Below are positions 1 to 5,259 of a DNA stretch of 6,257 nucleotides, in pieces. The stretch is taken from NCBI GenBank assembly GCA_014381165.1, contig JACMIM010000437.1, positions 1 through 6,257 of the forward strand. Direction: 5' to 3'. The stretch is from Roseiflexaceae bacterium (GTDB taxonomy: Bacteria; Chloroflexota; Chloroflexia; Chloroflexales; Roseiflexaceae). The position numbers and the translations under genes are program-made. The notes under the pieces were generated by a model. That model was not told where the DNA came from. It saw only the letters and a list, made by a program, of their open reading frames with translations, and did no database searches. Position 1 is the stretch's first letter. Each line of letters opens with the position of its first letter.

Positions 1-58
1 CACCCCCAAACCCCGCCTGAGGCAACTTGTACGAACCCTGAAATGCGCTACCATCAAC

Positions 59-87
59 TTGCCCTTTTGAAGTGGTTCTGCTATAAT
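59..87 (+). promoter_or_regulatory. Sigma-70-type promoter with extended -10
   Basis: TTGCCC (59-64) is followed by a 17-base spacer and a perfect TATAAT (82-87), with TG at 79-80 giving an extended -10 (TGCTATAAT). Spacing and hexamers match the housekeeping bacterial consensus. It points rightward, toward the DUF899 stump, VOC and MFS genes. Transcription would begin near 94-96 and must pass through the foldback element at 123-284 before reaching the first start codon at 391. That this promoter drives all the downstream + strand genes is inference. Confidence 0.65.
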
Positions 88-95
88 AGCAGAAC
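75..95. promoter_or_regulatory. Perfect 21-bp palindrome over the -10 box (likely operator)
   Basis: GTTCTGCTAT-A-ATAGCAGAAC is a perfect inverted repeat with 10-base arms around a single central base at 85. It completely contains the TATAAT box. A dimeric repressor bound here would block RNA polymerase, so this is the natural operator for the operon. It does not match a regulator consensus I can name, and no regulator gene is present in the window. As RNA it would be mostly upstream of the transcript start, so a role as DNA is more likely than as an RNA hairpin. Confidence 0.55.
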
Positions 96-122
96 GCTTG
101 TGCTATTTACGCTAATTACTCG

Positions 123-284
123 TAGGAGTTACGCAGTTGCCCAACAGGTTTCGTTTCGCCTGCGGCGGGCAAGGAAATATAGAATAATTGTTTCGTTGTT
201 TGGTGCAAAGCACTAAACAACGAAACAAAAAAGACAGCTGTTCCATGCTGTCGCAGGCTGAAGTCGCCAACTGCGTAAGTCCCA
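123..284. mobile_element. MITE-like foldback element with 5-bp target duplication
   Basis: The ends are 17-base inverted repeats: TAGGAGTTACGCAGTTG (123-139) and the complement of TGGGACTTACGCAGTTG (268-284), matching at 15 of 17 positions. The direct repeat ACTCG flanks the element at 118-122 and 285-289, as expected for a target-site duplication. The inner arms also pair imperfectly (GCCTGCG at 158-164 against CGCAGGC at 252-258), and the centre is a 19-bp hairpin, so the whole 162 bases fold back on themselves. There is no room for a transposase, so it would have to be moved by an enzyme encoded elsewhere. Ends containing GGACTTACGCA are, from memory, common in cyanobacterial and Chloroflexota insertion sequences, but I cannot name the family. 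Confidence 0.7.
188..228. repeat. Central 19-bp hairpin of the foldback element
   Basis: The arms 188-206 (ending in TTTGGTGC) and 210-228 (starting GCACTAAA) are complementary along all 19 positions except one G-T wobble, leaving a loop of only AAA. This is much better matched than the rest of the element. The + strand sequence after it is A-rich (AACAAAAAAG), not T-rich, so it is not an intrinsic terminator for the downstream genes. A second small palindrome, ACAGCTGT, follows at 234-241. Confidence 0.7.
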
Positions 285-390
285 ACTCGATAACTTTTGG
301 CCCAGCGCCGATGTTAGCGGTGAGTAACGCACTCCACAATCAGCACGACTCCATCCTCAAGGACGCTGAACAAGCAAGACAGGAGCGCCC

Positions 391-546
391 ATGAATCTTT
401 CCACGGTCGTTTCGCGTGATGAATGGCGCACAGCGCACCAGGGATTGCTCGCGAACGAAAAGGCTGCGACGTGCGTCTACGAAGCGCTGAACACCGAGCG
501 TCGCAACCTGCCGATGATCAAGGTCGAGCAGGAAGGTGCGTTTTGA
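391..546 (+). pseudogene. Truncated DUF899 (thioredoxin-like) gene, N-terminal stump
   Basis: The reading frame starts at ATG 391, five bases after a good ribosome site (AGGAG, 381-385), and encodes 51 residues ending at TGA 544-546. The stretches VVSRDEW (residues 6-12), LLANEKAAT (19-27) and ALNTERRNLPMIKVEQ (32-47) match, from memory, the conserved start of DUF899 proteins, which are thioredoxin-fold proteins of about 220-260 residues. Homology stops at the residues GAF just before the stop. The expected core (VFEGPDG-type motif onward) is absent in all frames downstream, where the VOC gene begins 22 bases later. The likely event is a deletion that removed most of the gene and left the start signals. 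A short peptide may still be translated. An alternative is a small leader-type peptide, but the family match argues for a remnant. Confidence 0.7.
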
Positions 547-568
547 GCATCACACGAAGGAGAGTACC

Positions 569-940
569 ATGTTTGCAACCACCAAGGCATTCAGTGGATT
601 CGCGGTCGACGACATCGCGGCGGCGAAACAGTTCTACGGCGAAACGCTCGGTCTGAACGTGTCTGAAGATCACGGCATGCTGACGCTCCATATCGTCGCC
701 GGAACTGATATTCTTGTCTATCCAAAGGCCGACCACACGCCGGCGACCTACACCATCCTCAATTTCCCGGTGGACGACATCGATGCTGCGGTGGACGCGC
801 TGATCGGACGCGGTGTGCGCTTCGAGCACTACGAAGGCATCGAAACCGACGAGCGAGGCATTATGCGCGAAGAAGGACCACCAATCGCGTGGTTCACCGA
901 CCCGGCTGGTAACATCCTGTCGGTGATGGAGCAGTCGTAG
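569..940 (+). CDS. VOC (glyoxalase/bleomycin-resistance fold) protein
   Basis: This 123-residue cytosolic protein has the vicinal-oxygen-chelate fold: two beta-alpha-beta-beta-beta halves, about residues 8-52 and 62-122. Visible family features are AVDDIAAAKQFYGETLGL (12-29), NFPVDDIDAAVDALIGRGVRF (65-85) and the closing WFTDPAGNILSVME (108-121), where E121 occupies the usual last metal-ligand position. The first-strand ligand, normally His, appears to be replaced (FSGFAV), so metal-dependent catalysis is uncertain. Many such single-module proteins have unknown substrates or bind drugs. I chose ATG 569 because AAGGAGAG lies at 557-564; the open frame extends upstream to a GTG at 536 that overlaps the DUF899 stump and has no ribosome site. 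It follows that stump by 22 bases and precedes the MFS gene by 40, suggesting one operon. Confidence 0.88.
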   Translation: MFATTKAFSGFAVDDIAAAKQFYGETLGLNVSEDHGMLTLHIVAGTDILVYPKADHTPATYTILNFPVDDIDAAVDALIGRGVRFEHYEGIETDERGIMREEGPPIAWFTDPAGNILSVMEQS

Positions 941-980
941 GCCCTTCGCTTTCTCGACGCGCCAGTGAAATAGGAGCGCA

Positions 981-2303
981 ATGAAGACGTTTTACGCCGT
1001 TCTCGCGAACTCGCTGATCGCGTTCCTGACAAACACGTTCGTTTGGTTCGCGGCCACGTTCTGGGTCTATCTCGAAACCAAGTCGGTGATTGCGACCTCG
1101 ATTATGGCGGGTGTGTACACCGCGACCGTGGCCTTTTCCGGCTTCTTTCTTGGCTCGCTGGTCGACCGCTACCGCAAGAAAACGGCGATGCTGCTGTCGA
1201 GCGCGCTTTCGCTGCTGCTCTACGTCGTGGCGCTCGCCATCTACGGCACATCGTCGGCGAGCCTTTCGGATGTGTCGAACCCGCTGCTGTGGGTGTTCAT
1301 CGTGCTCATCCTGTTCGGCGCAATTGCTGGCAACCTGCGCTCGATCGCGCTGTCGACGCTGGTGACGATCCTGATCCCCGAGGAAACGCGCGACCGCGCC
1401 AACGGCATGGTCGGCACAGCGAACGGTGTGGCGTTTCTGGTCGCGTCGATCTTTAGCGGGCTGGCGGTTGGGTTTCTTGGCATGTTCTGGGTGCTGGTGC
1501 TGGCTGTTGGCATCGGCGCGCTGGTGATTGCACATCTGCTAACTCTTGCAATTCCTGAGGCGCGTACAGTTCACGGCGACGCAAACACCGACCGGATCGA
1601 CATTCGCGGCACGATCACCGCGATCGGTCAGGTATCGGGCCTCTTTGGGCTGATCTTCTTCAACACGTTCAACAACTTCCTGGGCGGCGTGTTCATGTCG
1701 CTGATGGATCCATACGGCCTGGAGCTCGTCTCGGTGCAGGTCTGGGGCGCGCTGTGGGGCTTTCTGAGCCTGGGCTTTATCGTCGGCGGGCTGATTGTGG
1801 CGCGGCGTGGCCTTGGTCGTTCGCCGCTGCGCACGCTGTTCCGAACGAATCTCGTCCTTTGGACGATCTGCATCTTCTTTGCGATTCAGCCCTCGATCGT
1901 GCTGCTGACCATCGGCATGTTCATTTGGCTCTGCATGATACCGGTGGTCGAGGCGTCGGAGCAAACGATCTTGCAGAAGGTGATCGTGCCCGAGCGACAG
2001 GGGCGCGTGTTTGGCTTCGCACAAAGCATCGAGCAGGCCGCGTCGCCGATCACGGCATTCATGATCGGCCCGATCGCGCAGTTCATCTTCATCCCATTCA
2101 TGACGACTGGCGCGGGCGCAGACGTGATCGGCGGCTGGTTTGGCACCGGCACCGGCCGGGGCATCGCGCTGCTGTTCATCATCGCAGGAATGATCGGCCT
2201 GGTGGTGACGCTCGTGGCCATGCAGTCGCGTTCGTATCGCGCGCTGTCCCAGCTGTATACCATACGCGGCCCCGAGAGCGACCTACTGGAAGCCTCGGCG
2301 TAG
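981..2303 (+). CDS. MFS transporter, drug/siderophore-exporter type
   Basis: A 440-residue inner-membrane protein with about 12 hydrophobic segments, the usual length for the major facilitator superfamily. The signature loop between helices 2 and 3 is GSLVDRYRKK (58-67), with D62, R63 and K66/K67 matching MFS motif A. A related motif in the first half is IPEETRDRANGMVGTANGV (132-150). Its counterpart in the second half is VPERQGRVFGFAQSIEQAA (336-354). This pair of motifs resembles the enterobactin-exporter/MFS_3 group, so export of a small molecule driven by proton motive force is the best guess; the substrate cannot be read from sequence. ATG 981 is preceded by AGGAG (972-976). An extra loop with Gly-rich sequence (GWFGTGTGRG, 385-394) lies before the last helix. 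It sits 40 bases after the VOC gene and is probably co-transcribed with it. Confidence 0.9.
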   Translation: MKTFYAVLANSLIAFLTNTFVWFAATFWVYLETKSVIATSIMAGVYTATVAFSGFFLGSLVDRYRKKTAMLLSSALSLLLYVVALAIYGTSSASLSDVSNPLLWVFIVLILFGAIAGNLRSIALSTLVTILIPEETRDRANGMVGTANGVAFLVASIFSGLAVGFLGMFWVLVLAVGIGALVIAHLLTLAIPEARTVHGDANTDRIDIRGTITAIGQVSGLFGLIFFNTFNNFLGGVFMSLMDPYGLELVSVQVWGALWGFLSLGFIVGGLIVARRGLGRSPLRTLFRTNLVLWTICIFFAIQPSIVLLTIGMFIWLCMIPVVEASEQTILQKVIVPERQGRVFGFAQSIEQAASPITAFMIGPIAQFIFIPFMTTGAGADVIGGWFGTGTGRGIALLFIIAGMIGLVVTLVAMQSRSYRALSQLYTIRGPESDLLEASA

Positions 2304-2322
2304 CAGAGCGAGCAGAGCAGCA

Positions 2323-2433
2323 ATGGTGCTTGAACACATCGCCCTGATCTATGGCGGAGGCGGCCCAAGCGGCAGCCCGGCGATTTCGCGCGGATTACGA
2401 AAAAGACGGAGAAGGATATCGCCCAAGGAGTGA
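2323..2433 (+). other. Possible 36-codon open frame before the HhH gene
   Basis: The frame from ATG 2323 to TGA 2431-2433 encodes 36 residues beginning MVLEHIALIYGGGGPSG and ending with an arginine-rich run (LRKRRRRISPKE). Its stop lies inside the leader of the helix-hairpin-helix gene, three bases before that start codon, which would allow translational coupling. The ribosome site is weak (only GAGCAG-like purines), I know no homologue, and the run of Arg codons could be chance. I list it because it fills most of the 133-base gap; it may equally be non-coding. Confidence 0.15.
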
Positions 2434-2436
2434 CAC

Positions 2437-2658
2437 ATGGCGAGCAAGAACAAAACTCCCCTCGAAGGAGGCTTCCCACGAGGTCTCTCGGCACCGGCGC
2501 AACGTGCGCTGGCTGGCGCGGGCTACACGCGGATCGAACAGCTTGCGGCAGTGACCGAAGCTGACGTGCTGAACCTGCATGGCATCGGACCAAAAGCTAT
2601 ACCCTTGCTGCGCGAGGCGCTCGCCGCAAAGAGCCTGTCGTTCGCTGGCACAGGGTAA
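2437..2658 (+). CDS. Small helix-hairpin-helix protein
   Basis: A 73-residue protein built almost entirely of one helix-hairpin-helix DNA-binding module, like the C-terminal domain of RNA polymerase alpha. The first half, RGLSAPAQRALAGAGYTRIEQLAAV (15-39), gives the leading helices. NLHGIGPKAIPLLREALA (46-63) is the hairpin motif, with G49, G51, P52 and K53 positioned to contact the phosphate backbone. Stand-alone proteins of this type are widespread and poorly characterised; non-specific DNA binding is the known property of the fold, and a specific role here is not visible. ATG 2437 has an excellent ribosome site, AAGGAG at 2425-2430. It lies 133 bases after the MFS gene and on the same strand, so it may be read from the same transcript or from its own promoter in the gap. 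Confidence 0.85.
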   Translation: MASKNKTPLEGGFPRGLSAPAQRALAGAGYTRIEQLAAVTEADVLNLHGIGPKAIPLLREALAAKSLSFAGTG

Positions 2659-2672
2659 AGATGGCGCATTAA

Positions 2673-2840
2673 GGTGATGTCCCGTGGGGTCTGGACTATC
2701 TGCGGAGAGCGATCGCCAAACCCGATTAGCACATCGCGGAGGCCATCGATCTGGAAGAAGGCGTCGGCAAGCCCAGCCGCTGGAGCATCCTCCACCCCTT
2801 ACGCATGTTAGACTGGCATGCAGTTCCCGGTAGCGTAGAA
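2673..2840 (+). pseudogene. Possible decayed coding stretch between HhH and DinB genes
   Basis: The 204-base gap contains no intact gene. One + strand frame (codons in phase with 2682) nevertheless reads like protein: PWGLDYLRRAIAKPD, an in-frame TAG at 2727-2729, then HIAEAIDLEEGVGKPSRW. It has no start codon with a ribosome site, since a TAA at 2670-2672 closes the frame upstream. If the TAG were once CAG (Gln), the stretch would run without a break. I do not recognise a family. It could be a gene remnant or chance. Confidence 0.22.
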
Positions 2841-2862
2841 GTTCGCAGAAGGAGGGTATCAC

Positions 2863-3360
2863 ATGGCCGCCAGCGTACTCACGACTGCAGAGATGCTGGC
2901 TATGCTCGCCGCAACCCCGTCGCGAATCGCCGCGCTGACCGCTGAGATGGTGCCAGTGCAGTTGCAGGCCGCGCCCGCGCCCGATAAGTGGTCCGCCAAT
3001 GAGGTGCTGGCCCATCTGCGCGCGTGCGCCGACATGTGGGGCGATTGTATCGCAGCGATCATTACCCACGACCATCCGACCCTGCGCGCTGTCAACCCCA
3101 GAAGCTGGATCAAAAGTACCGATTATCGCGACCAGGCCTTTCAATCCTCGCTGGATGCCTTTACGACGCAACGGGCCGAACTTCTGGCCGTCCTGGAGCC
3201 GCTCGCACCTGAGGGCTGGGTTCGCTCGGCAACGGTGACGGTGGCGGGCAAGCCCCGCGAACGGAGCGTGCGATTTTATGCGCAGTGGCTAGCCATCCAT
3301 GAACGGTCACACCTGAAGCAGATTGACCGTATGGCACGCACGATCCGCAAGCAGCAATGA
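2863..3360 (+). CDS. DinB-family metal-binding protein
   Basis: A 165-residue cytosolic protein of the DinB/YfiT four-helix-bundle superfamily. The metal-binding triad is visible: H51 in WSANEVLAHLRACADMW (43-59), and H146 and H150 in the family-typical YAQWLAIHERSHLKQIDRM (139-157). Length is normal for the family. Members include thiol-dependent transferases that use bacillithiol or mycothiol, and many of unknown substrate. The name comes from a DNA-damage-inducible Bacillus gene and is unrelated to E. coli polymerase IV. ATG 2863 follows a very strong ribosome site, AGAAGGAGGG (2846-2855). It is followed 16 bases later by a stump resembling another DinB-type gene, so the pair may once have been tandem paralogues. 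The substrate cannot be inferred. Confidence 0.87.
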   Translation: MAASVLTTAEMLAMLAATPSRIAALTAEMVPVQLQAAPAPDKWSANEVLAHLRACADMWGDCIAAIITHDHPTLRAVNPRSWIKSTDYRDQAFQSSLDAFTTQRAELLAVLEPLAPEGWVRSATVTVAGKPRERSVRFYAQWLAIHERSHLKQIDRMARTIRKQQ

Positions 3361-3376
3361 CGACTGGGGGATGGGA

Positions 3377-3457
3377 ATGAACAGCCTTATCGAACAGGAG
3401 CTTCCGGGAACACAAGACCTGCGTGACCAACTCCTGGCCATGATCTCTACGTTGTAG
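3377..3457 (+). pseudogene. Truncated start of a second DinB-like gene
   Basis: ATG 3377 begins a 26-codon frame, MNSLIEQELPGTQDLRDQLL then AMISTL, ending at TAG 3455-3457, with a G-rich ribosome-site candidate (GGGGGATGGG) at 3366-3375. From memory, this opening (ELPGT..LRDQL) resembles the N-terminus of a DinB subgroup of about 160-170 residues, where the next residues would be an acidic D-x-DL segment. Nothing like the rest occurs in any frame downstream, because the converging SulP gene ends at 3481. The truncation point abuts the inverted repeat at 3460-3476, suggesting a rearrangement cut the gene. It could instead be a genuine small peptide. Confidence 0.45.
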
Positions 3458-3460
3458 AGA
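3444..3460. terminator. Short hairpin between converging genes
   Basis: TCTCTAC-GTT-GTAGAGA is a perfect 7-bp stem with a 3-base loop and contains the stop codon of the DinB-like stump. Just after it, TAGAG-AA-CTCTA (3455-3466) can form an alternative stem. No T-run follows on either strand, so intrinsic termination would be weak. Its position between the ends of converging genes fits a terminator role, but an alternative is a recombination scar. Confidence 0.3.
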
Positions 3461-3476
3461 ACTCTATCATACCAAG
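3460..3476 (+). repeat. Left copy of inverted repeat flanking the SulP gene
   Basis: AACTCTATCATACCAAG lies just before the SulP stop codon (3481-3483). It matches the sequence at 5271-5287, read on the other strand (AACTCTATTGTATCAAG), at 14 of 17 positions, with all three differences being transitions. Both copies point inward, so they bracket the SulP gene like ends of an inserted segment. At this length and identity, chance is not excluded. Confidence 0.35.
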
Positions 3477-3480
3477 TTAC

Positions 3481-5259
3481 CTAGTTTTGTGGGGGCAGCA
3501 CAGCTTGCGGCTCATGGGCCGCGCCCTCATGTGCCAGCCGCTCCTTGGCCATGCGTAGTACCGCACAGCCATCACCGTGGGCGTCGCAGTGCGGGCAGCC
3601 CGCCACCGCGCGCTGCTCGTGCAGCTCGACAATCGCGGTAGCCGAACTCCAGAAGATGCCCTGCGCGCCCACTAACGCAAATAGTCCGGTGCGTTTGAAC
3701 ATCTCCAGTACCGTCGGCTGGAGCGCGGTGAACAGCACCTGGCCACCGCGAGCGTGGTGTTCATCGACGATCTGGTGCAGAGCCTGGGCACCCATTGCGT
3801 CGATCAGCGGCACCCCGCGCATGCTGATGATAAGGCTTTGATAGTCGCCCGCGCTCTCGAAGGCCTCCAGGACATTCGTCACGCTGCCAAAGAAGATCGG
3901 CCCAGTCAGGTAGTAGACGTGGATACTCGGGCAGGCTTCGGTGATCGGCATACCCTGAGCCTGGAGCTGCTGTGCGTTCACCGGCGCGCTGGTCACCGTG
4001 GTACTGATGGCCGACTGGCGCAGATAGATCACGGCCGAGACCACGATGCCGATCAGGATCGCCTGGGTCAGATCGAGGGCCGCCGTCGCGAGCATGGTGA
4101 TCGCGAAGCCGATCATTGCGTGCTTGAGCCGCGAGTTGACAAAGAAGTGAATGCTCTCCCACTCGTTCATGCGCCAAGCCGTGACGAGCAGCACCCCGCC
4201 GAGGCCTGCCAGGGGCACATAGCGGATAATCGGCGCTAGCACCAGGGCGCTCAGCAGGAGGAGGAGCGCGTGGATTATGCTGGTCAGGCGTGTGACCGCC
4301 CCACTCTTGATCGCCACGCTGGTTCGCGCGATGGCGGCTGTCGCGGGCACGCCGCCAAAGAAGGGGATGACCATATTCCCCACGCCCTGGGCGATCAGTT
4401 CCTGATTAGTATCGAACGGCTTACCGCTCATGGTGGCTCCCACCGAGCCGCAGAGCAAGCTCTCGATAGCACCTAGGGCCGTGATCGAGACTGCTGGCAG
4501 GAACAGGTCGCTCAGGCTCGACCATGGAATGTTTGTCCAGCTCAGGCGATGCTCCAGCAAGATGGTTCGCGGGATGTCGCCAATGATCGGCACCTGCCAG
4601 CCGAACCCGACGCTCACGACGGTGGCAAGTACGATGCCAACCAACGAGCCGGGGATAATCCTGGTGAAGCGCGGCAGGAGCAGCATTGTCGCCATTACGA
4701 TCACGGCGAGCGTCAGGGCGTGCCAATCGGGCACGACCGGGTGGGTAACGTAGCGCAGCAGCTTCTCGAGCGCGTTCTCAGCCGTGGGTGTGGTAACGCC
4801 GAGGACGTTATCGAGCTGGCTGATGGCGATGATCAGGGCGATGCCGCTGGTGAAGCCGGCGATCACCGGCGAGGGGATGAAGGCGATGTAGCGGCCCAAC
4901 TGAAACAGTCCCAGCATGATCATCATCGCGCCGGCCAAGAGGGTGGCCACCCAGACGCCCTCCAGCCCATAGCGACTGCCGATTACGATCAGCACCGCCG
5001 ACATCGCTCCGGTTGGGCCACTGATCTGGTAGGCGGCCCCGCCCAGGCCACCGATGATGAAGCCGGCCAGGATGGCGGTGACGAGGCCAGCCGGGGCGTC
5101 AGCGCCAGAGGCCACCCCAAAGGCAAGGGCTAGCGGCAAACTCACGGCACCGACGGTGAGGCCGGCAAGCAGATCGCGCTGGAAGCTAGCCAGCGAGTAG
5201 CCGGCGAACTCACGGCGCAGCAGCGCGATGAGGGGCAGGCGGGCAAATAGCGGCGGCAT
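3481..5259 (-). CDS. SulP-family anion transporter with STAS domain
   Basis: A 592-residue inner-membrane protein of the SulP/SLC26 family, which carries sulfate, bicarbonate or other anions. The membrane part spans roughly 30-415 with many hydrophobic helices. Family signatures are YQISGPTGAMS (78-88) and the segment NMVIPFFGGVPATAAIART (295-313). A cytoplasmic STAS domain follows (about 440-548). At its phospho-acceptor loop the sequence is VPLIDAMGAQAL (483-494), with A488-M489 where regulated members usually have Ser or Thr. After the STAS domain comes an uncommon tail with C555, H557, C558, H561 and C565 (CPHCDAHGDGC), a possible metal site. I chose ATG 5259, not an upstream in-frame TTG at 5280, because the ribosome site (AAGGAG, complement of 5268-5273) falls between them. 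The gene converges on the + strand genes and is flanked by imperfect inverted repeats. Substrate (sulfate or bicarbonate) cannot be decided. Confidence 0.93.
   Translation of the reverse strand: MPPLFARLPLIALLRREFAGYSLASFQRDLLAGLTVGAVSLPLALAFGVASGADAPAGLVTAILAGFIIGGLGGAAYQISGPTGAMSAVLIVIGSRYGLEGVWVATLLAGAMMIMLGLFQLGRYIAFIPSPVIAGFTSGIALIIAISQLDNVLGVTTPTAENALEKLLRYVTHPVVPDWHALTLAVIVMATMLLLPRFTRIIPGSLVGIVLATVVSVGFGWQVPIIGDIPRTILLEHRLSWTNIPWSSLSDLFLPAVSITALGAIESLLCGSVGATMSGKPFDTNQELIAQGVGNMVIPFFGGVPATAAIARTSVAIKSGAVTRLTSIIHALLLLLSALVLAPIIRYVPLAGLGGVLLVTAWRMNEWESIHFFVNSRLKHAMIGFAITMLATAALDLTQAILIGIVVSAVIYLRQSAISTTVTSAPVNAQQLQAQGMPITEACPSIHVYYLTGPIFFGSVTNVLEAFESAGDYQSLIISMRGVPLIDAMGAQALHQIVDEHHARGGQVLFTALQPTVLEMFKRTGLFALVGAQGIFWSSATAIVELHEQRAVAGCPHCDAHGDGCAVLRMAKERLAHEGAAHEPQAVLPPQN

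Larger units (their letters stand above)
1..390. other. Gene-free leader region upstream of the DUF899 stump
   Basis: No convincing gene lies here. Bases 1-58 show nothing I can assign. From 59 the region holds a promoter and palindromic operator, then the foldback element 123-284. After the element, 290-380 is an unremarkable leader up to the AGGAG ribosome site at 381-385. Short open frames here are produced by the inverted repeats, so both strands give similar short peptides; I do not regard them as genes. Without the element, the leader from promoter to first start codon would be about 140 bases long. Confidence 0.6.

Noticed and set aside
1..54. Minus-strand frame from ATG 54 running off the left edge, with a purine-rich site before it
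   Set aside because: Only 18 codons are visible, the ribosome site is weak and no protein family is recognisable, so it cannot be told from chance.
75..95. GTTC...GAAC palindrome considered as a LexA/SOS box
   Set aside because: The Gram-positive LexA box is GAAC-N4-GTTC, the opposite order and much shorter spacing. The similarity is superficial.
188..236. Hairpin followed by a homopolymer run, considered as an intrinsic terminator
   Set aside because: On the + strand the run is A, not T; on the minus strand the T-run comes before the stem instead of after it.
290..330. GATAAC and GTTAGC words considered as an integron attC site
   Set aside because: Neither fits the RYYYAAC / GTTRRRY core pair, and no integrase or cassette array is present.
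112..394. Two open frames on opposite strands (75 and 68 residues) with nearly the same motif FRCLV..TKQRN
   Set aside because: The similarity is a direct result of the inverted repeat at 188-228 being read on both strands. They are not genes.
536..568. Upstream GTG start for the VOC protein adding 11 residues
   Set aside because: It would overlap the DUF899 stump and has no ribosome site, while ATG 569 follows a clear AAGGAG.
894..1535. 213-residue minus-strand frame opposite the MFS gene
   Set aside because: It is a shadow of the GC-rich MFS gene: composition is dominated by R, H, Q and D with no recognisable domain.
2395..3171. 258-residue minus-strand frame across the HhH and DinB genes
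   Set aside because: It runs antisense to two well-supported genes with strong ribosome sites, and its sequence is low-complexity Arg/Ser/Cys-rich.
4549..5133. 194-residue + strand frame opposite the SulP gene
   Set aside because: It is a shadow frame rich in D, H, G and Q that mirrors the codon pattern of SulP, without start signals or a domain.
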